From assembly GCA_028280325.1 (NCBI GenBank), contig JANQLZ010000060.1:1-59620 (forward strand): a stretch of DNA of 59,620 bases, in the 5' to 3' direction. Below the pieces are notes generated by a model, which had not been told where the DNA came from, searched no databases, and saw only the letters and a list, made by a program, of their open reading frames with translations. This stretch comes from Bacillota bacterium (GTDB lineage Bacteria; Bacillota; UBA994; PWPR01). Shown here piece after piece: positions 9,095-21,367 of the stretch. The translations under genes and the position numbers were made by a program. Each line of letters opens with the position of its first letter. The stretch's first letter is position 1.

Positions 9095-9301
9095 TTGAAG
9101 GCTTCTGAATGGTGTAGAATGCTGCATAAAATGATGCATAATGCTCATATGGAATACAAGTATTTTAACGAAATGGCTGGCTATGCTCCAAATATGGAAG
9201 TAGAAGAATGGTGCAAACTGATGTCCCGTTGCCGTCACCGCGACTATAATTCAATGAAAAGAGTTTACGATATGTATTGTATGAAGAGTGGAACAGAGTA
9301 A
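9095..9301 (+). CDS. Small Met/Cys/Tyr-rich protein of unknown function
   Basis: 68-residue protein, unrecognised. TTG start at 9095 follows AAAGGAGGTG by 7 bases. The composition is unusual: 10 Met (counting the start), 4 Cys, several His and Tyr (CRMLHKMMHNAHMEYKYF, MSRCRHRDY), predicted largely helical. It could bind metal or be a crosslinked structural protein such as a spore-coat component (inference only). It lies just after the basic small protein and before a hairpin at 9312-9336, suggesting a two-gene unit. Confidence 0.65.
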   Translation: MKASEWCRMLHKMMHNAHMEYKYFNEMAGYAPNMEVEEWCKLMSRCRHRDYNSMKRVYDMYCMKSGTE

Positions 9302-9311
9302 GGTTGGGTCA

Positions 9312-9336
9312 GGGTCCCGTAGTAATTACGGGAACC
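9312..9336. terminator. Hairpin between convergent genes
   Basis: GGTCCCGTA pairs with TACGGGAACC (one bulge) just after the stop of the 68-residue gene and 13 bases before the stop of the convergent zinc-ribbon gene. The following T-run is weak (GTTTAC), so it is at best a moderate terminator. Confidence 0.45.
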
Positions 9337-9348
9337 GTTTACATACTG

Positions 9349-10065
9349 CTAATCAGTTTTAATAATTAAATATCTTCCACATTCCTCGCATCTTGCGACT
9401 TTTTTCTCATGTACTTTTTTAAAAGCCTGGCTTGATATTCGCACATTACACCCACTGCAAATCCTGTCATCATTAACTGTAGAGACCATTTTATGCTTTA
9501 ATCTTACTCTCTTATTAACATACTCTTTCTGTACTTTGTGATCAAGCTTTTTAATTAACAGGATTCTTCTGTTGTTTAGGTTGGCAAGTTTTTCTTCCAC
9601 CACTTCAACTTTACTGGAGATTTCACTGTTAAGAACAGCTATCTTTTTGTTGATATCCCGCAGAGTGTTTTTTTGCTTGCTTTGCAGATCTTCCTTGGTA
9701 TCAATCAGCTCTAAAAGTTTGATAATGCCAATTTCCAGCTCATTGCTTCGATTTTGCTCGGCCTCTTTTTCTTTTAGCAGAAACTGCAGCTCTTTACTTG
9801 ATGTTTTACTATCATATATTTTATTCTCTATTAACTCTAAATGCTGAGCCATCTCAATTAAGTCCATTTCAGCCTGTCGCAGTTCTTTTTTTTTCTCTTT
9901 TATTTCCAGGTGGGTGTTTTCCCAGCTTTTAGTCAAAGCGTTTTTCAGATCTACGGTTTTTTTCAAATTTGGAGCATTTTTTAGTCGATTATATTTCTCC
10001 TGTATCTTTTCAATCTCTAAATCTATTGTTTGAATATCATATAACAATAAAATCTGCTGATACAT
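9349..10065 (-). CDS. Coiled-coil zinc-ribbon protein (C4-type, CT398-like)
   Basis: 238-residue cytoplasmic protein. Residues ~10-185 are a long heptad-rich helical hairpin (Lys/Glu/Leu-rich). The C-terminal end has a four-cysteine zinc ribbon, CSGC and CEEC, with the family pattern VRISSQAF between. The family is usually encoded near trmK in Bacillota and has a proposed but unsettled role. ATG at 10065 follows GGGGGGT. In many relatives a nif3 gene lies between this gene and trmK; here it is missing. Confidence 0.85.
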   Translation of the reverse strand: MYQQILLLYDIQTIDLEIEKIQEKYNRLKNAPNLKKTVDLKNALTKSWENTHLEIKEKKKELRQAEMDLIEMAQHLELIENKIYDSKTSSKELQFLLKEKEAEQNRSNELEIGIIKLLELIDTKEDLQSKQKNTLRDINKKIAVLNSEISSKVEVVEEKLANLNNRRILLIKKLDHKVQKEYVNKRVRLKHKMVSTVNDDRICSGCNVRISSQAFKKVHEKKVARCEECGRYLIIKTD

Positions 10066-10210
10066 TAACCATACCCCCCAAGCTCATATAATTATTAGTA
10101 CCATTAAAATAACGTAAATTCGATGCGTAATTTGTAAAAGCTTGACGAAATGTCAAGTATTCTTGTGAATACAGTTGAATGTTGTCTAATCAATCCTGAA
10201 CGAAACTGGC

Positions 10211-10909
10211 TCAGGCCATTTTCTTCAGCTCTTCATCCAGTTTTTCAATCCACTTCTGGAGCTGGAATTTCTTCTCCCTGATTTTTGAGCCAGCGGCCTT
10301 TTCCAGTTCACTGTACAGCCTTCTGGCATGTTTTAAATCCTGCTCCAGCAGTCTGTAATATTCCTTGGATTTTGCCTCAATATTCAATTTTCCATAGGTT
10401 GCTTCAAACTCATCTGCTATCTTCATCAATCCTTTTTCAGCTAACATAACTTGATAGATAATCTTATTGTCCTCGACCAGACTCTCTTTGACTATTTTCC
10501 AGCCATTGTCTTTCAGAAAATGGCGTACTGCCGGACTACCGCTTTGCGGCTGCAAAACCAAGAACTCCAAGCTGTTCCAAACCTGTGGCGAACCTGACAG
10601 AATGTCGATAATAGTGCTACCCCCTAAGCCGGCAATGCTGATGCCATTTACTTCATTCGGCTTTAAAATCGTTATTCCTCTACCACATCTTATTTTAATT
10701 TTCTCTTGCAGCTGGTACTTTTCGATTTGCCGTTGACCCTGCTGACAGGGCCCTTGAGCAATATCACCTGCTATTGCCTGCCGGGAAATATTATTGCTGA
10801 CACAGTATATTGGCAAATAGGCATGATCAGTACCAATATCTGCAAAAGAATCACAGCGGGGAATCAGGCTTGCAACTGCTGCCAAACGAGGAGAAAGTTT
10901 ATTTTTCAC
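10211..10909 (-). CDS. trmK: tRNA (adenine(22)-N1)-methyltransferase TrmK
   Basis: SAM-dependent enzyme that makes m1A22 in bacterial tRNAs. The Rossmann motif I reads FADIGTDHAYLP near residue 21, followed by the AGDI acidic residue and GLGGSTIIDIL. The C-terminal third is a coiled helical region, as in B. subtilis YqfN. GTG at 10909 is chosen because AAAAGGGTG precedes it by 6 bases; a TTG at 10927 would overlap that SD. The usual neighbour is rpoD; here carAB is inserted between the two. Confidence 0.88.
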   Translation of the reverse strand: MKNKLSPRLAAVASLIPRCDSFADIGTDHAYLPIYCVSNNISRQAIAGDIAQGPCQQGQRQIEKYQLQEKIKIRCGRGITILKPNEVNGISIAGLGGSTIIDILSGSPQVWNSLEFLVLQPQSGSPAVRHFLKDNGWKIVKESLVEDNKIIYQVMLAEKGLMKIADEFEATYGKLNIEAKSKEYYRLLEQDLKHARRLYSELEKAAGSKIREKKFQLQKWIEKLDEELKKMA

Positions 10910-10961
10910 TGGTTTCACCCTTTTCAATAAGTCGTTACTTTATTATACATCCAAATATACG

Positions 10962-10996
10962 ATAAAGGGCTAGCTCAGTATACTGAAGCTAGCCCC
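10962..10996 (-). terminator. Rho-independent terminator of carAB
   Basis: The minus strand forms a long near-perfect hairpin, GGGGCTAGCTTCAGTA against TACTGAGCTAGCCC, followed by TTTATC. It starts 6 bases after the carB stop, closing the carAB transcription unit and separating it from trmK. Confidence 0.85.
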
Positions 10997-11001
10997 GGAA
11001 C

Positions 11002-14216
<3,215 letters not shown>

Positions 14217-14217
<1 letters not shown>

Positions 14218-15302
14218 TATTCTTCCTCCTGGACATTAAACAGCTTAATGAACTTATCAAACAGATAATCTGAATCTTCAGGACCAGGAGCAGCCTCTGG
14301 ATGATACTGTACTGAAAAAGCAGGCAAATCCCGATGCTCCATACCTTCAACAGTGTTGTCTGTCAAATTTAAATGCGTAACTTTTAGCCGAGTGTTTTCC
14401 AGCGATTCCGCTAAAACAGCATAGCCATGATTTTGTGAAGTAATATAGACCCTGTCTTTTATCAAATCTTTAACCGGATGATTACTTCCCCGATGGCCAA
14501 ATTTCAGTTTATAAGTTCTGGCACCACAGGCCAAAGCTAAGATTTGATGCCCCAGGCAGATTCCAAAAACAGGCTTCTGGCCTAACAGCTTCTTGACAGT
14601 TTCAACCACATAGGGGATGTCCTCCGGATCTCCCGGGCCGTTGGAAAGCATAATCCCGTCAGGCTGGTAATTAAGTATCTCATCATAGTTTGTAGTAGCT
14701 GGTACAACTATAACCTGACACCCTCTCTTAACTAACGACCGGGCAATATTCCTTTTAGCTCCACAGTCTAGCAAAACTACTCGATACCTGCCCTGACCTT
14801 GACGATAAGGCGCTGTTGTGGTGACTTGAGCAACCAGGTCCTGGCCTGATAACGACTTGACCCGCTTGGCCCTGGCCCTTAAAGCATCATCACTGACTGA
14901 CTCTGAGGTTATAAACCCGCGCATTGTCCCGTAAGTTCGCAGTTTTTTTGTCAATGCCCTGGTATCAATTTTGGCTATGGCAACTATTTCATTTTCCTGC
15001 AGGTATTCAGCAATACTACATTCCGAACGCCAGTTACTGGGCTGATGACAGATTTGTTTAACAATCAGACCTCGGATTTGAGGCCGCTGAGATTCAATGT
15101 CATGAGTTATATGGCCATAATTGCCAATTAAAGGATAAGTTAAAGTTACTATCTGTCCCCGATAAGAAGGGTCAGTTATTATCTCCTGATAACCGGTCAT
15201 GCTGGTGTTAAAAACTACTTCTCCTTCAGATTTTCCAGTAAAGCCAAAGCTTTCTCCATTAAAAATGCTTCCGTCTTCCAAAACAAGGCGAGCTGTCTTC
15301 AC
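14217..15302 (-). CDS. carA: Carbamoyl-phosphate synthase small subunit
   Basis: 361-residue glutaminase subunit that passes ammonia to CarB. The N-terminal domain has [13 protein letters not shown] and [17 protein letters not shown]; the C-terminal class I amidotransferase domain has the nucleophile elbow [10 protein letters not shown] and the catalytic pair [10 protein letters not shown]. The start is GTG (15300-15302) behind AGGAGGT. It is the first gene of the carAB unit. A 160-base leader with a promoter and PyrR attenuator lies upstream, between it and rpoD. Confidence 0.97.
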
Positions 15303-15313
15303 TTTTTACCTCC

Positions 15314-15395
15314 TAAAATATAAAGCCCCTGCCAATGAATGACAGGGGAGAAAAATACAATGTATTAATTCATCCCTTGTCAACCTCACTGGATT
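15314..15395 (-). promoter_or_regulatory. PyrR-type attenuator leader of carAB
   Basis: On the minus strand, AATCCAGTGAGGTT (15382-15395) matches the PyrR RNA-binding consensus ARUCCNGNGAGGYU and is followed by GACAAGGG, as in known pyr leaders. Downstream, CCCCTGTC pairs with GGCAGGGG (15325-15348), followed by a T-rich tract: an intrinsic terminator just before the carA SD. The model is that UMP/UTP-bound PyrR stabilises the anti-antiterminator and so promotes termination. pyrR itself is not in the window. Confidence 0.85.
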
Positions 15396-15471
15396 GCTTT
15401 AAAAGGATTATTCACTGCAACTAAACCTTTATATACCTCTCGGGTATTTTTAAAAGATTTCCTTATCAAAG

Positions 15472-15500
15472 ATAATATCTGAATCAGAAAAGCATGTCAA
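15472..15500 (-). promoter_or_regulatory. Promoter of carAB
   Basis: Consensus TTGACA (15495-15500) and TATTAT (15472-15477) with a 17-base spacer on the minus strand, beginning 27 bases beyond the rpoD stop. It lets carAB be transcribed independently of dgt-dnaG-rpoD. Confidence 0.85.
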
Positions 15501-15526
15501 TATAAAATTGTCTTTTTTTAAACATC

Positions 15527-16612
15527 CTATTCCAGAAAGTCTTTTAACTGCTTGCTTCTGCTGGGATGTCTCAGCTTTCTTAAAGCTTTGGCTTCGATTT
15601 GCCTGATTCGCTCCCGGGTCACTCCAAATTGCTTGCCAACTTCTTCTAAAGTTCTGGCTCTACCGTCCATCAAGCCGAATCTGAGTTTTAAAACCTTCTG
15701 TTCTCGATCAGTTAAGGTATCTAAGACCTCATTTAACTGATCCTTTAACAACTCATAGGCAGCGGCGTCAGCCGGCGCAATGGCATCATCATCCGGAATA
15801 AAATCTCCTAAATGGGAATCCTCTTCTTCGCCTATTGGAATTTCTAATGAAACCGGCTCCTGAGCAATCTTTAGAATCTCGTGCACTTTTTCCTCAGGTA
15901 TTCCCATTTTCTTGCCAATCTCTTCTGGAGTTGGGTCGCGGCCCAGCTCTTGCAGCAACTGACGAGAAATTCTGATCAGTTTATTAATGGTCTCTACCAT
16001 GTGAACAGGAATCCTGATCGTTCTGGCCTGGTCGGCAATGGCCCGGGTTATCGCCTGCCTGATCCACCAGGTCGCATAGGTACTGAACTTATAGCCCTTA
16101 GTGTAATCAAATTTTTCAACAGCTTTCATCAGCCCCAGGTTGCCTTCCTGGATTAAATCCAAAAACAGCATTCCTCGACCTACATAACGCTTGGCAATAC
16201 TGACAACCAAGCGCAAATTAGCCTCTACCAGCTTTCTCTTAGCAGTGTGATTACCTTCCTCCATCAACTTTGCCAAAGTAACTTCTTCTTTAGCTGTCAG
16301 CAGTGGTACCCTGCCTATTTCTTTTAAATACATTCTAACTGGATCATTTGTCTTAACATTAGCCAAATAGTCTTCTTTGATTGAAATTATTTTTTTGACA
16401 TCTGCTGCCGGTTCTACAGTATCCTCATCCACAAGCTCAATATTAAGCTCTGATATATCATCATACAGAGACTCAATTTGATCGACTGATAAATCAATCT
16501 CCTGTAAGGCTTCTGTTATTTCATCATAAGTAAGGCTACCTTTTTCTCGACCCTTGTCTAAAAGCTCTTTTATTGCTTCTTTGCTGAAGTCGCTTTTTTT
16601 CTTTTCGCTCAC
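15527..16612 (-). CDS. rpoD: Primary RNA polymerase sigma factor (SigA/RpoD)
   Basis: Housekeeping sigma-70 factor of about 361 residues. Region 1.1-like N-terminus, then region 1.2 [16 protein letters not shown], region 2 with [18 protein letters not shown] and the -10 recognition/melting segment [14 protein letters not shown], region 3, and region 4 helix-turn-helix [26 protein letters not shown] at 16612 is chosen because GGAAGGGAG lies at normal spacing; an ATG at 16636 would overlap dnaG with no SD. The dgt-dnaG-rpoD order is the classic Bacillota macromolecular-synthesis operon, minus rpsU. Confidence 0.97.
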   Translation of the reverse strand: MSEKKKSDFSKEAIKELLDKGREKGSLTYDEITEALQEIDLSVDQIESLYDDISELNIELVDEDTVEPAADVKKIISIKEDYLANVKTNDPVRMYLKEIGRVPLLTAKEEVTLAKLMEEGNHTAKRKLVEANLRLVVSIAKRYVGRGMLFLDLIQEGNLGLMKAVEKFDYTKGYKFSTYATWWIRQAITRAIADQARTIRIPVHMVETINKLIRISRQLLQELGRDPTPEEIGKKMGIPEEKVHEILKIAQEPVSLEIPIGEEEDSHLGDFIPDDDAIAPADAAAYELLKDQLNEVLDTLTDREQKVLKLRFGLMDGRARTLEEVGKQFGVTRERIRQIEAKALRKLRHPSRSKQLKDFLE

Positions 16613-16632
16613 AATAGCCTCTCCCTTCCTAA

Positions 16633-18405
16633 TCATACTAAGTCATCCTCTTGATGCAAATGTGCTCGCCTTCTCTCCAGTTTGCTGAATTCAAGTAGTA
16701 AACTATTTGGATTCTCACCTAAGCTGACTTTTTCCTTAATATTTCTTCTCAATTCAGCAATTTTTCTGTCGAGACTAAAGTTTTTGAGCTGCTGTATTAG
16801 TTGCATTTCAGTTTCAGAGCTGACTTCATCCATCAAAATATTAGCCAAAATTTGCTTTTCATCATCCGTTTTACATAAAGCAACTAAATCACGAGGATTA
16901 TCCCACTCAGAAGCTATAATCATACTATAAATATGCTTATGATTAGTGCTTGAGAATATATCACATTCTACTTCATGGCGAGATTCAATTAACAACCGCA
17001 GTAACTTCCTTTCTTTTTTAATGACTTTAGTGATAATACTGTCGTTGTCCTGGGTTGCTTTATCTTTGGTGCTGTATCTGACAACTTTATTGTTAGTCGA
17101 GGATGAATTATTTATAAAGCGGAGAATCTCAAGTTCAAGCGCTTTTTTATCCAAGTTATATTTTTCTGCATAACCAGCTATATATCCTGCTTTTTCGATA
17201 TGATTTTCTACTGTTGCTAACAAAGATACCAGTTCAGAAGCAAATCTCAGCTTCTCCTCTTGCCGACTTAAATTGTATTTTTTTTCAGCAACCTGTACTA
17301 AATACTCAAATGCATTCAGTGATTTATGATTTAGTTCGTTGGCAAAGGCCTCTGATCCGTATTCTTTCAGATAGTCATCGGGGTCCAGGCCAGAAGGAAG
17401 AACAGCTATTTTAACCTCAAGATCTACTTGTCTTAAAACATTGATTCCTTTTTGTGCTGCTTTGATACCTGCGGGATCTCCATCATAACAAATAATGCAT
17501 TTTTCAGCATAGCGCTTTAAAAGCTTAGCCTGATCAATGGTGAACGCTGTACCTAAAGAGGCTACTGTGTTTTTGAACCCAGCTTGCCAGGCAGCTAAAA
17601 CATCTAGGTATCCTTCCATAATTATCGCCACTTTTGTATCCTTTATACTTGAACGAGCATTATATATGCCGTAAAGTGACCTGCTTTTCTGGTAGAGTAC
17701 CGTTTCAGGTGAATTTAAATACTTTGGCTGCCCATCTCCTATAATACGACCACCAAACCCAATAATCCTTCCTAAAATATCTTTGATCGGAAAAACAATG
17801 CGACTGCGAAATTTGTCATAGTATTTGGCAGACATCGAATTATTGTTGTTAGCAACCCCTGCTAATCCGGTATCTACCAACATCTTTAGCGGAACCTGTT
17901 TATCACTCATGATATTAATCAAATTATCCCAGCCATCATCGGCCCAGCCCAAACCTGCTAATTCAATTATGTCTTTGCTAAAGCCCCGCTCCGCCAGGTA
18001 AGTGCGAGCGGCTGTCCCTTTACGGTCTGACAACTGCTTCTGAAAAATTCTCATCACATATTCATTGAGTTTATAGAGTTTGTCTTTATAATTGTCCTGG
18101 GGACTACTGCTCTTTGCTATTGATATACCATACTCGTCACCCAGGTATTTTAAGGCTTCCGGAAAACTCCATCCCTCAATGCTCATCAAAAAACTAAAAA
18201 CATCTCCTCCCTGTTGACAGCCAAAACAGTAGTATAATCCTGTATCAGGGTCAACATGAAAAGAAGGCGTTTTTTCCTGATGGAAAGGACACAGAGCTTT
18301 GTATTTGTTACCAGACTTTTCCAGAGATACATAGCGCCCAATGATATCTATAATATTTGCAGCTTCACGCACCCTTGCTGCATTGTCGTTAGGAATAAAA
18401 CTCAT
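16633..18405 (-). CDS. dnaG: DNA primase DnaG
   Basis: RNA primer synthesis for DNA replication. The N-terminal CHC2 zinc finger shows [13 protein letters not shown] and [10 protein letters not shown]. The Toprim core has [12 protein letters not shown] (catalytic Glu) and [12 protein letters not shown] (metal-binding Asp pair). The last ~130 residues form the DnaB-interacting helical domain. About 590 residues, normal length. ATG at 18405 is used because AGGTGG lies 6 bases upstream; a TTG at 18420 would be too early. The gene is followed closely by rpoD. Confidence 0.97.
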   Translation of the reverse strand: MSFIPNDNAARVREAANIIDIIGRYVSLEKSGNKYKALCPFHQEKTPSFHVDPDTGLYYCFGCQQGGDVFSFLMSIEGWSFPEALKYLGDEYGISIAKSSSPQDNYKDKLYKLNEYVMRIFQKQLSDRKGTAARTYLAERGFSKDIIELAGLGWADDGWDNLINIMSDKQVPLKMLVDTGLAGVANNNNSMSAKYYDKFRSRIVFPIKDILGRIIGFGGRIIGDGQPKYLNSPETVLYQKSRSLYGIYNARSSIKDTKVAIIMEGYLDVLAAWQAGFKNTVASLGTAFTIDQAKLLKRYAEKCIICYDGDPAGIKAAQKGINVLRQVDLEVKIAVLPSGLDPDDYLKEYGSEAFANELNHKSLNAFEYLVQVAEKKYNLSRQEEKLRFASELVSLLATVENHIEKAGYIAGYAEKYNLDKKALELEILRFINNSSSTNNKVVRYSTKDKATQDNDSIITKVIKKERKLLRLLIESRHEVECDIFSSTNHKHIYSMIIASEWDNPRDLVALCKTDDEKQILANILMDEVSSETEMQLIQQLKNFSLDRKIAELRRNIKEKVSLGENPNSLLLEFSKLERRRAHLHQEDDLV

Positions 18406-18426
18406 CGCTTCCCACCTCAATAGCTA

Positions 18427-19434
18427 CTACAGCTCAAACAAAGGCCAGGGCTCCGGTAAAAAAAGCGTTTTATACAGCATTAAAATGTACCGGTCGGTCA
18501 TACCACTGATATAGTCACCAACGATGATGTGACTGCTATCATCCGCCAAACGCTGTTGCTCTTCATCAGGTAGCCTGGCTGTTTTATCCATATAGTAGTT
18601 GTAAACTTTACAGATTACTTCCTGCACTTTTTGCTCTTCCACCTTGGCTCTACTGCCAACATAAACATTTTCAAACATAAAATCTCTCAGACTGTTCATG
18701 GCCTGGGAAACCCTGTTACTCATTATAATACTGTCCTCATTATAACTTGAACAGATAACATCAGTGACCATGGTGTTGATCCGCTTACTATGGGTGTTTC
18801 CCAAAATATCAATCTCTGCTGCCGGCAGCATCTGAGGGGTGAGAATTCCTCCCCTTATCGCATCATCAATATCATGATTAATATATGCAATTCTATCAGC
18901 CAGTTTAACGATCTGCCCTTCAAGAGTAAAAGGGGTAATCGGTCCGGTGTGATTGAGGATTCCGTCTCTCACCTCAAGGGTGCAGTTTAGTCCTGTTCCA
19001 CCGGAAAGCACATCGACAACCCGTAGACTCTGTTCATTATGTTTAAAACCGGCAGGCATCAGCTTATTGAGAACCTCCTCCCCCGCGTGGCCGAAAGGGG
19101 TATGTCCCAAGTCATGGCCCAAAGCAATAGCTTCAATTAAATCTTCATTTAAGCCAAGAGTCCGGCCCATGGTTCTGGCAATCTGAGAGACCTCCAGGGT
19201 ATGAGTTAGCCTGGTTCGATAATGATCTCCAGTCGGGGATATAAACACCTGAGTTTTATGTTTTAAACGTCGAAATGATTTGCTATGCAGTATGCGATCT
19301 CTATCACGTTGAAAGCAAGTACGTATCTGGCACTGATCTTCAGGCCTTATTCTGCCCCTGCTGTTTACTGCCGCACATGCTTTGGGAGACAGATTGTTAA
19401 TTTCATTTAATTCATACTTTTCTCTAAACGTCAA
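18427..19434 (-). CDS. dgt: Deoxyguanosinetriphosphate triphosphohydrolase-like HD protein
   Basis: HD-superfamily dNTPase-like protein of about 335 residues. Metal ligands appear as RLTHTLEVSQIAR and GHDLGHTPFGHAGE, with a later DRIAYINHDIDDA segment. The N-terminal SKSFRRLKHKTQVF is typical of the dGTPase-like subfamily found upstream of dnaG in clostridia. TTG at 19434 follows GGTGGG by 6 bases; an ATG 13 codons upstream has no SD. Substrate preference cannot be read from sequence. Confidence 0.9.
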   Translation of the reverse strand: MTFREKYELNEINNLSPKACAAVNSRGRIRPEDQCQIRTCFQRDRDRILHSKSFRRLKHKTQVFISPTGDHYRTRLTHTLEVSQIARTMGRTLGLNEDLIEAIALGHDLGHTPFGHAGEEVLNKLMPAGFKHNEQSLRVVDVLSGGTGLNCTLEVRDGILNHTGPITPFTLEGQIVKLADRIAYINHDIDDAIRGGILTPQMLPAAEIDILGNTHSKRINTMVTDVICSSYNEDSIIMSNRVSQAMNSLRDFMFENVYVGSRAKVEEQKVQEVICKVYNYYMDKTARLPDEEQQRLADDSSHIIVGDYISGMTDRYILMLYKTLFLPEPWPLFEL

Positions 19435-19533
19435 TTTAATCCCACCTATTGTTAATGTGTTTATATACCACATATTTAGTGAGAATCCTTCTTGCTTTGA
19501 GATATCTTTGAAAAACTTTAATAAAACAATTTA

Positions 19534-19625
19534 CTAAAGTAAATTGTTACCTTTCAATTTGCAATAATAAAACGATATGCTAAAACAAATTGTTACCTTA
19601 TTAATAACCAGTAATAAAAGCAGCT
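19534..19625. repeat. Two tandem copies of a 46-bp repeat upstream of dgt
   Basis: CTAAAGTAAATTGTTACCTT at 19534 is repeated 46 bases later as CTAAAACAAATTGTTACCTT, and each is followed by a (T)GCAATAATAAAA or CCAGTAATAAAA tail. A diverged single copy lies at 21268-21302 and looser relatives near 30963 and 31215. The stretch is the non-coding gap between dgt and the PDRP gene. Confidence 0.6.
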
Positions 19626-19729
19626 CACTCAAAATAAGCATGAGCAAGCTAGCTGTTAAAAAATTCAAAGCAATTACCTGGCTAACTGTATCTGGCGGAC
19701 CAGAGAATAAGCCCTGCTATCAAGTCAAA

Positions 19730-20539
19730 TTACATTTTCGTTTTCTGTAACTCAATAATCAGGCTGGCGGTTTCTTCTACGGCTTTATGGGTTACATCAA
19801 TAATTGGACAGCCAATATCTTCCATAATTCTCATAGCGTAAGTCAACTCATTACATATTCTGCTACACTCTGCATAGCTGGCACTACGGCCTAAGCCTAA
19901 CGTCCTGAGGCGCTCGGATCGTATCTCAGCTAAAACCTCAGCTTTGATCATTAATCCAACAACCTTTCTACTGTCCACAGCATATAATTCTTCCGGTGGG
20001 ATAACCTCTGGCATCAGCGGGACATTAGCAACCCGATACCCTCGATGGGCCAGATACATGCTTAAGGGGGTCTTAGAGGTTCGTGACACCCCAATCAGGA
20101 TTAGATCAGCCCTCAGCAAACCACGAGGATCTTTACCATCATCGTATTTGACAGCAAATTCAATTGCCTCTACTTCTCTAAAATAATCTTCATCCAGGGC
20201 ATGTAATAACCCTGGTTCACAACGTGGCTGCCAGCCGGAAATTGAGGTTATAGTATTTACTACCGGACCTAAAATGTCAATAGTTTTAAACCTTTTTCCA
20301 ATAGAATATTCCTCTAAACAGCAAGATAGCCCGGGAACAACTAAGGTATAGGCCACGATATCAGCCTCAATTGCAGCTTCATCCAGGATTTGCTTAAGTA
20401 CTCCTTCTCCAGTTACATAAGGAAATCTTCGAAAAATTATATCATAATCTTCAAACTGGCTGGCGGCTGCTCTCAGGACCCGCTCCCCTGTTTCTCCAAT
20501 TGAGTCTGACAATACATATACTACAAGGGTTTCCGTCAT
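19730..20539 (-). CDS. Pyruvate, phosphate dikinase regulatory protein (PDRP, DUF299)
   Basis: 269-residue bifunctional kinase/pyrophosphorylase family that switches PPDK (or PEP synthetase) activity by ADP-dependent phosphorylation and Pi-dependent dephosphorylation. The start VYVLSDSIGETGE and the P-loop GVSRTSKT (residues 150-157) are diagnostic. ppdK itself is not in the window. It lies 14 bases after ccpN, reproducing the B. subtilis ccpN-yqfL pair, which links it to gluconeogenic/glycolytic control. Confidence 0.93.
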   Translation of the reverse strand: MTETLVVYVLSDSIGETGERVLRAAASQFEDYDIIFRRFPYVTGEGVLKQILDEAAIEADIVAYTLVVPGLSCCLEEYSIGKRFKTIDILGPVVNTITSISGWQPRCEPGLLHALDEDYFREVEAIEFAVKYDDGKDPRGLLRADLILIGVSRTSKTPLSMYLAHRGYRVANVPLMPEVIPPEELYAVDSRKVVGLMIKAEVLAEIRSERLRTLGLGRSASYAECSRICNELTYAMRIMEDIGCPIIDVTHKAVEETASLIIELQKTKM

Positions 20540-20553
20540 AATAGCTCCTTTCC

Positions 20554-21195
20554 CTATCTATAGCCCAATTCAACGAATAATTTTGTAATGGTGGTTTTTG
20601 ATATCCGGCCAACTACCTGATACTCCTTGGCCTCATTTTCATTTTCTACGGCCCGTACCACTGGCAAACTATCTATTTCAAACTCGGATATCTTGCGTGC
20701 AGCCTCCCAAACACCTTCATTTTCAGTAGTTATATGAATATTAGGCATTCTGGTCATCGCCATATTTATAGGTATTTTATCTAAATTGGCATTCCCCAGC
20801 ATGCTTTTCAATAAGTCTTTTCTGGAAACTACTCCCTCTAAATAGCCTTTGTCGTTAATGACAAACAAACTTCCTACATCTTCTAAAAAAATTGTTACAA
20901 CCGCTTCATAAACACTCTGACTGCCGTTGACCACAACCGGTACAGACTTAACATCGCCAACTTTAATTTGCTTAACTCTATCAGCTAAAAGGGAATTAAC
21001 AGTCTTTCCTGAATAATAATAGCCGACCCTGGGCCTTGCCTCCAAGTATCCTGTCATTGTCAATATTGCCAAATCGGCTCTTAAAGCGGCTCTGGATAAT
21101 TTTAAACTTTGAGCTATATCATCACCTTTAATCGGGCCATTCCGCTTGACAATAGAGACAATGTGTTTTTGTCTTTCAGATAGCTCTATCGTTAT
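20554..21195 (-). CDS. ccpN: CcpN-like transcriptional regulator (HTH + two CBS), apparent ATA start
   Basis: Central carbon repressor family. The reading frame continues 41 codons above the first TTG (21072) and there encodes a winged helix-turn-helix with IELSERQKHIV, GPIKGDDIAQSL and SRAALRADLAIL, joined to EARPRVGYYYSG and two CBS domains. Total length is then 213 residues, matching B. subtilis CcpN. No ATG, GTG or TTG exists between the in-frame TAA (21211-21213) and that TTG; GAGGGGGAG sits right before ATA (21193-21195) and a second ATA (21187-21189). So initiation at ATA seems likely, unless the gene is broken or misread here. It is followed by PDRP, its usual partner. Confidence 0.85.
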   Translation of the reverse strand: MTIELSERQKHIVSIVKRNGPIKGDDIAQSLKLSRAALRADLAILTMTGYLEARPRVGYYYSGKTVNSLLADRVKQIKVGDVKSVPVVVNGSQSVYEAVVTIFLEDVGSLFVINDKGYLEGVVSRKDLLKSMLGNANLDKIPINMAMTRMPNIHITTENEGVWEAARKISEFEIDSLPVVRAVENENEAKEYQVVGRISKTTITKLFVELGYR

Positions 21196-21267
21196 CTCCC
21201 CCTCAACAAACTCTTAATGGTATGAATATATCACATTTTTTATACTCTTGACAAAATAAGATCCAAA

Positions 21268-21302
21268 AGAAAATCGCTACCTTATAAACAACAATAATAA
21301 AA
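21268..21302. repeat. Diverged single copy of the 46-bp repeat
   Basis: GAAAATCGCTACCTTATAAA followed by CAACAATAATAAAA resembles the tandem units at 19534-19625. It lies in the gap between ccpN and the DUF4342 gene and overlaps the T-rich tail of the terminator there. Confidence 0.4.
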
Positions 21303-21328
21303 TCCTGAAATCTGGTTAAATTTCAGGA
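21291..21328 (-). terminator. Rho-independent terminator after the DUF4342 gene
   Basis: On the minus strand TCCTGAAAT and ATTTCAGGA form a 9-bp stem with an 8-base loop, followed by TTTTATTATTG. It lies 40 bases beyond the stop codon and probably ends the long recO-containing transcript. Confidence 0.8.
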
Positions 21329-21367
21329 CTGTTCAAAACCGATGAGTAATCTTCGCGGTTGACCTGG

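Noticed and set aside
8768-9238. 156-codon minus-strand open frame opposite the two small plus-strand genes
   Set aside because: It has no SD at its start, and the plus strand shows two SD-led frames with coherent composition; the minus frame is an antisense shadow of them.
16633-18420. Longer dnaG from TTG at 18420
   Set aside because: The extra codons encode the SD (AGGTGG) of the downstream ATG, so the ATG at 18405 is the better start.
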